Below, piece after piece: positions 26,549 to 35,005 of a DNA stretch of 38,680 bases (positions within the stretch are counted from its first letter, which is position 1; every line of letters starts with the position of its first letter). Below the pieces are notes generated by a model that was given only the letters and a program-made list of their open reading frames with translations, did no database searches and was not told where the DNA came from. Made by a program: the position numbers and the translations under genes. This DNA comes from a virus. The stretch covers positions 1 to 38,680 of the IMG/VR virus record IMGVR_UViG_3300000117_000064; one strand, given 5' to 3'.

Positions 26549-29019
26549 TGTCAGAACGTATTTACAAGGACAGCAATTACAGGTTCTCAGAGCCTATTAG
26601 ATTTTTCAAAGCAAACGATCCGTATTACTTTGAGGTAGACAACATTCCTCTAAAGCAAATACAAGAGAACTGCTTATGGTTACGAGACCAGCTACGTAAC
26701 AATTCAGAGATACAGGGAGTAAAACGTCAAAACATTGATGAGTTACGTCCGTATGCTAATGGTGAGGATCGAACTGTAAAGGTAATGCCAGGACGATACA
26801 CGGCTAGGATCAACGACGCAACTAAGCGTAATCCTTTGGCGTACCTAAAGAAGGTTTCTGGTATACTTATAGGGGATGTTGATGTTTGGTCAACAGCCAC
26901 TCCTAACCAAGGTAATTTTGCTAATAATGTAATAACAGACGCAAACGCTCGTTTAGAAAATGAGTTAGAAAAATTCAAGAGTGCTTTGTCCCAAGACTCT
27001 TTAGCGATGAACGGTCTTACTGATCGTTCTTTCACTTGGCCTGTAGTCAACGCGGATACTCCTGTCAACCTAACTGGGGCGGATTACACAGGTAACGGCT
27101 ACTCTGGCCCTTCAGACAATGTTCCTGGTGGAGGAGCGCAATATTCTCCTGCCCTTATACAACAGGCTCTTTTATGGGCTAAAAGCCAGAATTCATCAGC
27201 TTCAGAGTTTGCTTTAACTAGCTTTGAGTACACCAGTGTCAACCAAGGGTTCTCTAAACTTCCTCGTACTGAGGCTTACTTCGTCAAAGCTTGGAGGGGT
27301 ATAGCACGTAACGCTATTGTAGACGTTCCTGAGGAGCTTTCTATTGAGGTTCCCCAGTTCTCTACATCAGACTTCCAATACATTGACGAGGATGGAGTAG
27401 AGCAGGACGTAGCAGGGGTAGAGAGCCGCATTGATATGGTGTTTATTTATTCTAAGCCTATTGATGCTGATTCTTCAGAAATTCTAACTCCTACGGGTAG
27501 GCAAACTATCAGTACGCCTACTTTAGGTATTGTACGGGGTGCTGGCATTAAGGTACGGTTTGACGAAACCAGCGACTACACTCGTCAGCATTTAGTTGAC
27601 ATGGGTGATGAGAACCGTATGGTTGCTTCTCCTGGAGATGCTGCTAATGAGAATATTGGTTTTACAGCGGGCTCTAATAACGACGTAGCTTTCGATGTAC
27701 GGGGATCTTTTCCCGCCCCAGACGATCTTCTTAATGTTGCCCCTCTAATATCTGAGAGACTACAGGATGAAGCTATGGAATTAGTAGGACAAAGCATTCT
27801 TCCTGTAGCTTACGTTTGGGTACAGAATGGTACTCAGGTCGTCCTATCTACCGATGTTATTGATATTCGTCCTATGTTTCGTACTGCTGAATTAGCATAC
27901 AACGAGCGTGCTGGTATTGCTGCGGCGTTCCCTCAACTTTCCTTAGCTAACCCTGCTGTAGGCAAGGCTCATTTAGATTATGAGATTAAGAAAGCACACG
28001 ATTCTTTGAACGCCAGAGTATCTACTATAGAGAGTGAAGCAGGTGCTGGTCAGGCCATGAGTACTGTAGCCACTGGGTATGTGTTTGGTGGATATTTCTT
28101 TGGACCTGAATCAGCTATGTTTGATTTTTATAAGATTCAAAACGGTTTGGATAACGTAGCCAACAACGACTCCGATGAATACATTAAAAACTATATTCGT
28201 ACCAAGTATGGGTTTGGTAACCAAAACATAAACGTAGACATTCCTAACTACCCTGACTGGGACAGAGCACAGTGGTGTATTGAACAAAACATAGACAACA
28301 AAGGAATGTATTGTAATGATTACATTAATACTTTTATGTCTCAACGGTATAACACTGATCCCGATTCTACTATCGTAGGAGGAAACATGTTAGGAGCAGT
28401 CACTGCTGCGGGTGAGAATTTATCTGGAGGCGTTCCTGAGAGAAAACGAAAGTTTGACAACGAAGGGAGAGGAGAAGTCGGCCAGTATTCCTCGGCTCAC
28501 TTCCACTACATTTCTAAAAAAATAAAATTCAATCGAGCCCAAGCTGAATGGATGGTAGACTATAACATAGATATTGATTTTGTAAACTGTTTGCCTCAAG
28601 GCTATGTTGGGGATAACCAGTGGGATCAAAATCCTTTAACTTATACTGGTCATTGGGTAGAGAAAGGTTTTGATGAGTTTACTATTTATGTGGCCTTCAC
28701 TGGGTCTCACCCTAACGCTGTAGGATCATCAACAATTAGTAGAATTCCTGCTCCTTACACCCGTACTAATGGAGTACAGGTTAGTGCTAGAGGAGACAGT
28801 AGGTTTTCTAGTTTCGCTGTCCCTGTAAGTGAGATGCTTTACTCCAATACTAACCCTATATCTAACGGAGAAGGAGTTGGTTATATCGGTAACCCTCGTA
28901 TCGGGGTTTGTACTTACCCTACTATTTCTTGGAAGATGACTGCTATTCCTCTAAACGATAGAGAGTATTATTACCCTAACCTAAACACCACTAACCCTGT
29001 AATCAATATTAAAACCTGA
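26548..29019 (+). CDS. Baseplate-attached structural protein (823 aa), fibre-network candidate
   Basis: Starts in a TAATG overlap with GAGGG about 8 nt upstream. Residues about 10-50 include FSEPIRFFKANDPYYFEVDN then IPLKQIQENCLWLRDQL, sharing the aromatic-E-x-D-N-x-P-L-x-x-x-x-E-x-x-x-x-L-W motif with the preceding fibre protein. Residues about 270-420 are a beta-rich core (RIDMVFIYSKPIDAD, LGIVRGAGIKVRFDE). Residues 455-515 are helical, with a possible short coiled coil (HLDYEIKKAHDSLNARVSTI). The C-terminus (about 640-823) is aromatic-rich and beta-like, with a W-K-M-T-x-I-P strand near the end. I do not recognise a named family. Position and motif suggest a structural element that docks at the baseplate edge next to the fibre. 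Confidence 0.45.
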   Translation: MSERIYKDSNYRFSEPIRFFKANDPYYFEVDNIPLKQIQENCLWLRDQLRNNSEIQGVKRQNIDELRPYANGEDRTVKVMPGRYTARINDATKRNPLAYLKKVSGILIGDVDVWSTATPNQGNFANNVITDANARLENELEKFKSALSQDSLAMNGLTDRSFTWPVVNADTPVNLTGADYTGNGYSGPSDNVPGGGAQYSPALIQQALLWAKSQNSSASEFALTSFEYTSVNQGFSKLPRTEAYFVKAWRGIARNAIVDVPEELSIEVPQFSTSDFQYIDEDGVEQDVAGVESRIDMVFIYSKPIDADSSEILTPTGRQTISTPTLGIVRGAGIKVRFDETSDYTRQHLVDMGDENRMVASPGDAANENIGFTAGSNNDVAFDVRGSFPAPDDLLNVAPLISERLQDEAMELVGQSILPVAYVWVQNGTQVVLSTDVIDIRPMFRTAELAYNERAGIAAAFPQLSLANPAVGKAHLDYEIKKAHDSLNARVSTIESEAGAGQAMSTVATGYVFGGYFFGPESAMFDFYKIQNGLDNVANNDSDEYIKNYIRTKYGFGNQNINVDIPNYPDWDRAQWCIEQNIDNKGMYCNDYINTFMSQRYNTDPDSTIVGGNMLGAVTAAGENLSGGVPERKRKFDNEGRGEVGQYSSAHFHYISKKIKFNRAQAEWMVDYNIDIDFVNCLPQGYVGDNQWDQNPLTYTGHWVEKGFDEFTIYVAFTGSHPNAVGSSTISRIPAPYTRTNGVQVSARGDSRFSSFAVPVSEMLYSNTNPISNGEGVGYIGNPRIGVCTYPTISWKMTAIPLNDREYYYPNLNTTNPVINIKT

Positions 29020-32000
29020 TGAGCGGTAACCAGTCCACGTTTGATTGCGGGGCCTTTCTGCCTGGGCGTGGTCCTTACAATTTTCCTGACTATAATCCTG
29101 GCGGGGGCGTTGGAGGACCCGGAGGTAACGGAGATCCTCAAGTCCCTCCTGGAGGTGCTCAACGACCCCCTACGGGAGGGGATGTCAAGAAGTGTGAGTG
29201 TAGAATTTACGATGTAGGTTCCCCAGAGTTTTTAGGGACAACACCTCCTGGTGGTAGTATTGCGGAGGAAAGAATAGGTAGAAAATTCTACAGAATTCCT
29301 TTATTTCAGAAATGTTTTGAGATTATCAATGGTCTTCCTCCTAACGATAATCAACAACAAATAGATACTCTTAGGACTGCTATAAGCAACAGACCTAAAC
29401 ACAGAGTAACGAGTACAAATGTTTTTCCTGGAGGAGAGCCTTGTGGGCCTCCTGGAGGACAATGTGATGGTCCGTGCTCTACCATATACATACATTACTT
29501 TGTAGATGATGAGAATGTCATCCCTGGTCCTACTACTCCTGGTCCTACTACTACTGGTCCTGGGAGTGGGTCTGATGATGTTTTTATGTGCAAGATAAAC
29601 AACATCTCTGGTCCAGTAAAACAAGGAGGAAGTACTGGAGGACAAGAAAACTGGTTGTTAACAATGACTCAGGAATGTGTTCGTACAACCACTCCTGCGG
29701 AAGGAGCAGCAGTCGTAGCACATAACTCATCAAAGAAGCAGGAAGCGGAAAGCACTATAGCCGCATTTTTGATAGCGTACAATGTTCCTGGAAATTACAT
29801 TCGTAGGGATCAAGGCGAGTCTGGTAAAGTATGTCAACCGGGGGTCGCTTGTGAAGAGATAACAATTAGGATAGCTTGGTTCCCTTTCACTAATTCAAAC
29901 GAGCCTATAGGCCCTGTAGCTCCTCGCCCTATATCTTCAGGTCCTTCCACTCCTCCTGGCGGCGTAGGTTCTGATAAGAATTGTCGTTGTATTATTTCCG
30001 GTCCTCCTACAGTAACAACTATAGGTACGGAAACAGTAGGAGGTGAGGTGAGAACATATAGGACCGCTACTTTCCTCCAAGAATGTACTAATGTAGATAA
30101 TATCGTCCCTCCTCCTCAAGGGAATAATAAAATAATACAGGATTTTATTTTTGCCTACAACACACCCAACACCGTATTTACAGATGTACCTTCTGCTAGG
30201 AAGTATGGAGGTAGGTGTAAAGACCCACAAGGAAACTGTACTGAGACTTGTGATTCTTATGTACTTTCTTTTTATGTAGTAAATGAAGGAGAAGGCGGTA
30301 ATACCTCAACACCTATAAATGGTGGTACTATATTTAATGGTGTAGGTGATGTGGGTGAAGACCCTGATCCTGGTGGAGGAGTAACAGGTACAACTGCTCC
30401 TGGTGGTGTTTTCCTTCCTGGGACGGTGGGTGAAGATGAAGACCCTGACCCTCCTACTTTATTTCCAAAAGGACCAAATTCGTTGAATCCTTTCACAATC
30501 GTGCCTGATAGGGTTGGAGAAGGAGGAGTTACTTCTGCTAGTGTTAATGTAAATCTAGCGCAAAACAACCTTGTAGAAAGATTATTAAACAATAATCCTT
30601 ATGGGTTGCAGGACCCAGAGATTGCCGTAGACTTTGTTGGACGTAGAACAGTATTAGTTTCTCGCGGTTATCGTGGCCCATCAGATATATGGGCAGATCA
30701 GATTGACTCCTCTGTTGATTACTTTTTGCGTAACCGTGCGGGTGATTGGGATTTCAGCATGGCTAACTCCCTAACTGCAAATAATATTAGAAGGTCTTTG
30801 AGTCCTGAGTCTAGAGAGGTTTTGGATTCTATAAGGACGTACTCAGGACAGCCCCTTAGCGATACGCAAATAATGTCTCTTATTGGAACCCGATTAATTA
30901 GAGGGGATATTAGTGAGATTACGCACAGCTTCCTTGCTGGACTACAGGCTGTTACCAAAAACAATAATGATGTTGCTCTAAAAACTAGTGGTAGTCAAGA
31001 AGCAAATGAATTAGCTGTAATACAAATGTTAGAGGCTTACTCTTTTCCTATGAACACTGAAAGTCAGGGGTGGTCTGTAGAAAAGATAAAGAACTATTCT
31101 GCATTAGCTACAGATGTAGACAGGCATCTTCTTGTTCGTTTATCAGACGAAGAAGAACCTAGAAAGGTTTACCTATCTGACTCTAATAAAGTTATTTCTA
31201 ATGTAGATACGATCAGAGTACAAGACGGTAATTTTTTTAATATAAATGTCTCTGAGGAATTAGGAATAGAATCCAATACTATTAAATTGCCTACCTCAGG
31301 GGAGGAGGACCACGTTCTACTTGTTCCTGAAAGGGTTAGACAAAAGTCCCTTAGAGCTTTGGGTGGAAATCCTTTGAGGACTTTAGAGGTGTCTAGTTCT
31401 TGGTCTGAAGATTCCATTGAGACTGATCAAGACTTGCAGAACAGTAGGCAAACATACTATTTTCTTTCCGCCAACTTAGATACCATAAACACTAAACCTA
31501 TCTATGGGTCTAGTAGGTTGCTTCATGAAACGGAAATAAATTATGAGTTTGTGGAAGTTACTAGCCAAGAAGATGTAGACTCCATCAATGAGTTTATAAA
31601 ACACAAAATAGACAACGTAGTATATATGCTAAACGACAGTGATCTTATTTTTGATTACTTAGAGCAGGGTAAGGATATAAAATTACGTCAGCAGGATATT
31701 ATTACCCGTGTCGCAAAGGGAAACAAAAGTAAATCCTTGCTCACCAGACAGATCCCTAGTTATATTTTATTAGTTCCTACTACTAGAGCAGACCTTTTAG
31801 TTTTCGATGAGACCTCTCACGTTGTAAGTTTGGAAAACGATACTATTGTTAGACAGCTTCAAGTAGATGTGAATATTTCTAAAACATTCTCCAATACCTA
31901 CAATAATCAGTTTATTAAGCAGAGCACAGTAGGTAAGTATGGAACAGATGTTTATGGAAACCAAAATACTCAAGCAAGGATTAGTTTCTTAGAAAAAGAT

Positions 32001-32519
32001 GATACCTTATATTCTGAAACCCATAGGGATTACTCAGACGGTAGGCTAAAACTAACTAGCGCACAGGAAGCAGAAGTATACAGAACCAAAACTGGAATTC
32101 GTATATTCAATGACATCGTACAAGAGTTGGACAATAACTACGGGCTAAATCTTAACGGATTAGGTAAAACCCTTACCGAGTTTGATGTATTCTCTAGATT
32201 CAATGCCCGTGAATGGTCACTTCTTGTGCGTACCGAGAACTGGGAGGAACTCAAACGTTCTTTTTATACAGGCTTGGTCAATGATGTAAGTATTACGGCG
32301 TCCTTGGATTCCTCAGACTCCCAAGTAGCTATCAGGAAGACTCATCTTATTCTAAGGAAGCCCCTTGCGGCAGAAGAAGACGCCTATCCTTCTATAAAGA
32401 CTACTGCATCAGGGTACAAGATAACTCCACCCTCAAATACAGAGCCCGCAAAGCTTACTCGTATAGAGGAAAAACAGGAAAATAAATTCCCCCAAGGCTT
32501 CAATCACATAATCCCGTAA
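29019..32519 (+). CDS. Structural protein with three cysteine-rich repeats and Pro/Gly/Thr-rich linkers (1166 aa)
   Basis: Starts in a TGATG overlap; no clear Shine-Dalgarno. The N-terminal 55 residues are Gly/Pro-rich. Three related modules follow at about residues 57-165, 188-292 and 320-423, separated by linkers such as PGPTTPGPTTTGPGSGSDD. Each has a C-x-C-x-I start, an L/F-x-Q-x-C strand in the middle and a paired-Cys turn before a final beta strand. Modules 1 and 3 have six Cys (59, 61, 99, 142, 149, 153 and 322, 324, 356, 400, 407, 411); module 2 has four (191, 220, 272, 278). Residues 425-500 form a further Gly/Pro/Asp-rich linker. Residues 500-1166 are mixed alpha/beta and unrecognised. 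It is the last gene of the long operon; no terminator is visible after it. A surface or fibre-tip role is inference. Confidence 0.5.
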   Translation: MSGNQSTFDCGAFLPGRGPYNFPDYNPGGGVGGPGGNGDPQVPPGGAQRPPTGGDVKKCECRIYDVGSPEFLGTTPPGGSIAEERIGRKFYRIPLFQKCFEIINGLPPNDNQQQIDTLRTAISNRPKHRVTSTNVFPGGEPCGPPGGQCDGPCSTIYIHYFVDDENVIPGPTTPGPTTTGPGSGSDDVFMCKINNISGPVKQGGSTGGQENWLLTMTQECVRTTTPAEGAAVVAHNSSKKQEAESTIAAFLIAYNVPGNYIRRDQGESGKVCQPGVACEEITIRIAWFPFTNSNEPIGPVAPRPISSGPSTPPGGVGSDKNCRCIISGPPTVTTIGTETVGGEVRTYRTATFLQECTNVDNIVPPPQGNNKIIQDFIFAYNTPNTVFTDVPSARKYGGRCKDPQGNCTETCDSYVLSFYVVNEGEGGNTSTPINGGTIFNGVGDVGEDPDPGGGVTGTTAPGGVFLPGTVGEDEDPDPPTLFPKGPNSLNPFTIVPDRVGEGGVTSASVNVNLAQNNLVERLLNNNPYGLQDPEIAVDFVGRRTVLVSRGYRGPSDIWADQIDSSVDYFLRNRAGDWDFSMANSLTANNIRRSLSPESREVLDSIRTYSGQPLSDTQIMSLIGTRLIRGDISEITHSFLAGLQAVTKNNNDVALKTSGSQEANELAVIQMLEAYSFPMNTESQGWSVEKIKNYSALATDVDRHLLVRLSDEEEPRKVYLSDSNKVISNVDTIRVQDGNFFNINVSEELGIESNTIKLPTSGEEDHVLLVPERVRQKSLRALGGNPLRTLEVSSSWSEDSIETDQDLQNSRQTYYFLSANLDTINTKPIYGSSRLLHETEINYEFVEVTSQEDVDSINEFIKHKIDNVVYMLNDSDLIFDYLEQGKDIKLRQQDIITRVAKGNKSKSLLTRQIPSYILLVPTTRADLLVFDETSHVVSLENDTIVRQLQVDVNISKTFSNTYNNQFIKQSTVGKYGTDVYGNQNTQARISFLEKDDTLYSETHRDYSDGRLKLTSAQEAEVYRTKTGIRIFNDIVQELDNNYGLNLNGLGKTLTEFDVFSRFNAREWSLLVRTENWEELKRSFYTGLVNDVSITASLDSSDSQVAIRKTHLILRKPLAAEEDAYPSIKTTASGYKITPPSNTEPAKLTRIEEKQENKFPQGFNHIIP
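29187..30285 (+). repeat. Three diverged repeats encoding a cysteine-rich module
   Basis: Modules start near 29187, 29580 and 29976. The second Cys of the C-x-C pair (61, 191, 324) recurs every 130 then 133 residues. Shared positions are C-x-C-x-I, an F/T-x-Q-x-C motif about 30-40 residues later, and C-x6-C-x3-C near the end (modules 1 and 3). Between modules the Pro/Thr/Gly linkers vary freely. DNA identity is low, so the duplication is old. Confidence 0.65.
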
Positions 32520-32551
32520 CAAAAACCAAAACAAAAACACTAAATCTCTTT

Positions 32552-32571
32552 TATGAATCTACATATGAATA
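32552..32571 (+). promoter_or_regulatory. Candidate late promoter(s) of the head operon
   Basis: In the 86-nt gap between the 1166-aa gene and the head module, TATGAATC (32552-32559) and TATGAATA (32564-32571) are repeated with a 12-nt period. TATGAATA differs at one base from the T4 late box TATAAATA. The second box ends 34 nt before the ATG at 32606, which has an AGAGGA ribosome-binding site 8 nt upstream. No -35 element for sigma-70 is obvious. The rest of the gap is A-rich with no hairpin seen. Confidence 0.3.
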
Positions 32572-32605
32572 GAGATAAGAAAATATCTCCAAGAGGAACA
32601 TTATT

Positions 32606-32965
32606 ATGGATCACTTAAAATTATCAGACGAGCTTCGCTCAATGCTTATCGAGTCAGCCGCTTGGGCAAAGGCCGACATCACCCCCACCCGCCTAGACGA
32701 GTCTTCCAGCGAGGTTGCTGAAGAGATTGAAGAGACAGAAGAGGTTGTAGAAGAGTCTTCTGAAGAAGAAGCACACGCTTGCCCGCTTTGCTCTTCACAG
32801 CTTTCGGAGTCTATTGAGGAAGAAGCTATCCTTGATCACCTTAACATGGTTATGGGTCTTGTTGATCGACTTAGCCAAATGAACGAAGGTGATGAGGATA
32901 TCGAAAGTGTTATCGCCAACACAGTCTCTGAGCTTCTTCTACAGAACGAAACTGAAGAGGAGTGA
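32606..32965 (+). CDS. Small acidic head-module protein (gp67 position), with CxxC motif
   Basis: The 119-aa product has a strong AGAGGA ribosome-binding site 8 nt upstream. It is very acidic, with a Glu run at about residues 36-56 (EVAEEIEETEEVVEESSEEE) followed directly by HACPLCSSQL, which holds a single C-x-x-C pair. The C-terminal half is a predicted helix rich in Leu, Met and Glu (DHLNMVMGLVDRLSQMN). It opens the cluster that continues to protease, scaffold and capsid, where T4 has the small acidic prohead core protein gp67. Sequence homology to gp67 cannot be shown; the analogy rests on position, size and charge. One C-x-x-C is not enough for a zinc site unless it dimerises. A capsid-core or decoration role is likely. 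Confidence 0.45.
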   Translation: MDHLKLSDELRSMLIESAAWAKADITPTRLDESSSEVAEEIEETEEVVEESSEEEAHACPLCSSQLSESIEEEAILDHLNMVMGLVDRLSQMNEGDEDIESVIANTVSELLLQNETEEE

Positions 32966-32967
32966 TC

Positions 32968-33444
32968 ATGGACAGCATCGGAAATTTTGCCGAGTCTTTA
33001 ATCCTCAACCAAGTAGAAAATGTTCAATCCGGTAAGGCGCTTCCTCCTTCTATGGAGGAAGCTTCTGCTAAGGCTGGAGGATCTCCTGCTAAGGATATTC
33101 GTGGAATAAAGGTTCCTGTAGACATGATGAAGCAGATTCTTGGAGAGGCTTATACTCAAGAAGAGCCTACCTCTGAAGCACTTCCTGAATTAGTTTGGTC
33201 TGACCCTGAGGAACAGCCGGAGGTTGAAGAAAAGCCTGAGCCTGTAGCTCTTACTGAGGAGACTGCTTCCCAGCTTGTCCACCTTATGGAAGAACTAAAA
33301 GAGTTAGTTTGCGATCTTAAAGAGATGACCTCTTGCGGAAATCTTGGTGTGAACTTCTCAGGAACTACTCCTACGAAACGAAAAAGCAGTACTAAGAGAA
33401 CTAAACGAAACGCCCTGAAGGAAGCATTACGTAAGAGGAAGTGA
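32968..33444 (+). CDS. Small head-module protein, probable prohead core component (158 aa)
   Basis: A GTG at 32962 is possible, but ATG 32968 is preferred: AGAGGAG lies 5 nt upstream, and it follows the previous stop by 2 nt. The N-terminal third contains KDIRGIKVPVDMMKQILGEA, the only segment that looks like a conserved motif. An acidic Pro/Glu-rich linker (EEQPEVEEKPEP) follows, then a helix (LVHLMEELKELVCDLKEM) and a strongly basic tail (TKRKSSTKRTKRNALKEALR). The acidic-to-basic layout fits an internal core or DNA-contacting protein packed with the scaffold. No enzyme motif is present. The family is not recognised. Confidence 0.45.
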   Translation: MDSIGNFAESLILNQVENVQSGKALPPSMEEASAKAGGSPAKDIRGIKVPVDMMKQILGEAYTQEEPTSEALPELVWSDPEEQPEVEEKPEPVALTEETASQLVHLMEELKELVCDLKEMTSCGNLGVNFSGTTPTKRKSSTKRTKRNALKEALRKRK

Positions 33445-33860
33445 TGAAGTTTATTGACGCAGTATATCAGATGAATGAGGGTGAAGAAAAACCTAAGAAG
33501 TCTGATGAGAATAAGAAAAAGGCATTCAAAGGCCGCGTCAAAAACTATGCTACTATATCTCAAGCTGTAAAGAAAGGGAGTCCTGGACAAATATTTTCTA
33601 CGGGTCGCGCCGGAAGGTTATACGTTATCTCCAAGGGTAAATGGGGTGATAAGAGTGGCCGAGGCAACATTGCCAAAGGATTTACTCCAGGTAGTTCAAC
33701 TCCTGGTTCTTCTTGGTCTTCTGTAAAGAAGCACGCAACTAGAACCCAACTTCGTTACGGTTCTGGAGGGTCTAAAAAGCTCGCTTCTAAATATGGTAGC
33801 CGTTCCATTAAAAAGAAGTACGGTGTAGGCGGAAAGGATGGCCGAGAAAAAGGAGAATGA
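33444..33860 (+). CDS. Small basic head-module protein (gp68 position, 138 aa)
   Basis: ATG 33444 is chosen over the in-frame GTG at 33441 because it forms a TGATG overlap and sits about 4 nt after AGAGGA. After a short N-terminal MKFIDAVYQMNEGEEKP the protein becomes strongly Lys/Arg/Gly/Ser-rich. A compact central part (about residues 40-75) reads SQAVKKGSPGQIFSTGRAGR, then LYVISKGKWGDKSGRG. The tail is repetitive (SGGSKKLASKYGSRSIKKKY). Size and position match T4 gp68 (prohead core, 141 aa), but I cannot show sequence homology. It could be a basic scaffold or DNA-binding internal protein removed or retained at maturation. Confidence 0.45.
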   Translation: MKFIDAVYQMNEGEEKPKKSDENKKKAFKGRVKNYATISQAVKKGSPGQIFSTGRAGRLYVISKGKWGDKSGRGNIAKGFTPGSSTPGSSWSSVKKHATRTQLRYGSGGSKKLASKYGSRSIKKKYGVGGKDGREKGE

Positions 33861-33861
33861 T

Positions 33862-34926
33862 ATGCAGCAACTAATTCAAGACGTTTTTGTTATTGAGAAT
33901 CTAGAGATTCTATCGGAAGGTAAAACCAACGGTAAGACTACTGTACGAGGCATTTTTGGTCGTACTGAAGAGACTAATGCTAACGGTCGTAAGTACCCTA
34001 CCAGCGTAATGGAAGGACAATTAAAGAAGGTACAGCCGCTTATTTCTGAGCGGCGTCTTTGTGGAGAATTAGATCACCCTCAGAATGATACTGTAAAGCT
34101 TTCCAACGCTTCACACCTTATCACGAAGCTAGAACTAAAAGGGACTGAGCTTGTAGGTGAGGCTGAGATCCTGAACACCCCCGCTGGTCTTACTGCCAAG
34201 GCTCTTATAGAAGGAGGGGTAAAGATAGGTATTTCCTCACGCGGTATGGGCACACTTTCTGAGGATACTGACGGGAGTAAGGTAGTAAACGACGACTTCA
34301 AGCTAGTTACCTTCGACCTAGTAGCAGAGCCTTCAACTCGCGGAGCTTTTCCTGGCATGAATGAGTCTAAGGAATCTAGTTTCGTTTCTGATTCAGTTGG
34401 TAAACTTACCAAAGAGAAGAACTTTGTAACTCTTATAGAGGAAAAACTTCGTGAGAGCTATCGTCCTTGGATTGAAGAGAAGAAGTCCTCCAAGACTGTT
34501 AAGTGTGCTGACTGTAAGTCTGGTGATTGTTCTTGCCCCAAGACCAAGAAGGCCAAAGCCAAGCCTCTTAAGGGTAAGCAGACCGAGCTAGACAAGGACA
34601 AGGATGGAGACATCGACGGCAAGGACTTTGCTGCCATGCGTGGCGAGAGTGTCGTCAACCCCATCGTCCAGTTCGCAGCGGTCATCGCTGAAGGTATGGA
34701 ACTCATCTCTGAGAAGAGCCTGATGCCTATCATCAACAAAGTAAACGATAAGCTCAAGAAGGCTAAGAAGTCTGCTTGGAAGCAGCACGGTGCCGACAAA
34801 GGTAGTGTAGGTTCCAAGCGAACTAACTCTGCTAACGGCGAGCCCGCCAAGACACCTAAGGAGATGAACGCCCAAGAGGACCGTCTCCGAGACAAGATGA
34901 TCGACCGCGAAAAGAATAAAGGCTGA
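33862..34926 (+). CDS. 21: Prohead protease gp21-like, with Cys cluster and EF-hand-like loop in C-terminal extension
   Basis: ATG 33862 is preferred to ATG 33838: AAGGAG lies 6 nt upstream, it follows the previous stop by 1 nt, and the 8 extra residues look like read-through of the upstream tail. The protease core spans residues 1-170. GELDHP puts the likely catalytic His at 72, and GISSRGMG gives the Ser at 125 or 126; FDLVAEPSTRGAFPG closes the fold. These are the conserved motifs of the T4 gp21 prohead protease family, which cleaves capsid and core proteins after (L/I)-x-E. T4 gp21 is about 210 aa; here 354. The extension has four Cys (215, 218, 223, 225), a Lys-rich stretch, DKDKDGDIDGKDF (Asp244-Asp255, a full EF-hand loop) and a basic, GC-richer C-terminus. 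The extension may act as an autoinhibitory or core-binding domain. Confidence 0.85.
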   Translation: MQQLIQDVFVIENLEILSEGKTNGKTTVRGIFGRTEETNANGRKYPTSVMEGQLKKVQPLISERRLCGELDHPQNDTVKLSNASHLITKLELKGTELVGEAEILNTPAGLTAKALIEGGVKIGISSRGMGTLSEDTDGSKVVNDDFKLVTFDLVAEPSTRGAFPGMNESKESSFVSDSVGKLTKEKNFVTLIEEKLRESYRPWIEEKKSSKTVKCADCKSGDCSCPKTKKAKAKPLKGKQTELDKDKDGDIDGKDFAAMRGESVVNPIVQFAAVIAEGMELISEKSLMPIINKVNDKLKKAKKSAWKQHGADKGSVGSKRTNSANGEPAKTPKEMNAQEDRLRDKMIDREKNKG

Positions 34927-34970
34927 TCGCATACATTATATAAAAAAATTCCTCATAAGGTATTTTACTC

Positions 34971-34979
34971 TAATAAATA
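34971..34979 (+). promoter_or_regulatory. Candidate late promoter upstream of scaffold/capsid genes
   Basis: The 79-nt gap before the scaffold gene contains TAATAAATA, of which AATAAATA (34972-34979) is one base from the T4 late box TATAAATA. It lies 26 nt upstream of ATG 35006. An AT-rich tract (TATATAAAAAAATT, 34938-34951) precedes it. A promoter here would raise scaffold and capsid expression over the protease. No terminator hairpin is seen in the gap. Confidence 0.3.
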
Positions 34980-35005
34980 ACCCCAGACACTAGGAGAAAT
35001 AGGTC

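Noticed and set aside
32553-32618. 21-codon open frame starting in the gap before the acidic head protein
   Set aside because: Too short, no ribosome-binding site, and it overlaps the candidate promoter boxes and the next start.
33156-33590. 144-codon open frame on the minus strand
   Set aside because: Lies opposite two well-supported + strand genes with good ribosome-binding sites, and its product is Ser/Phe/Leu-rich, typical of an antisense shadow.
34458-34932. Two overlapping minus-strand open frames of 114-145 codons opposite the protease
   Set aside because: Both are shadows caused by the biased codon use of the protease C-terminus; no ribosome-binding site or motif, and they overlap each other.
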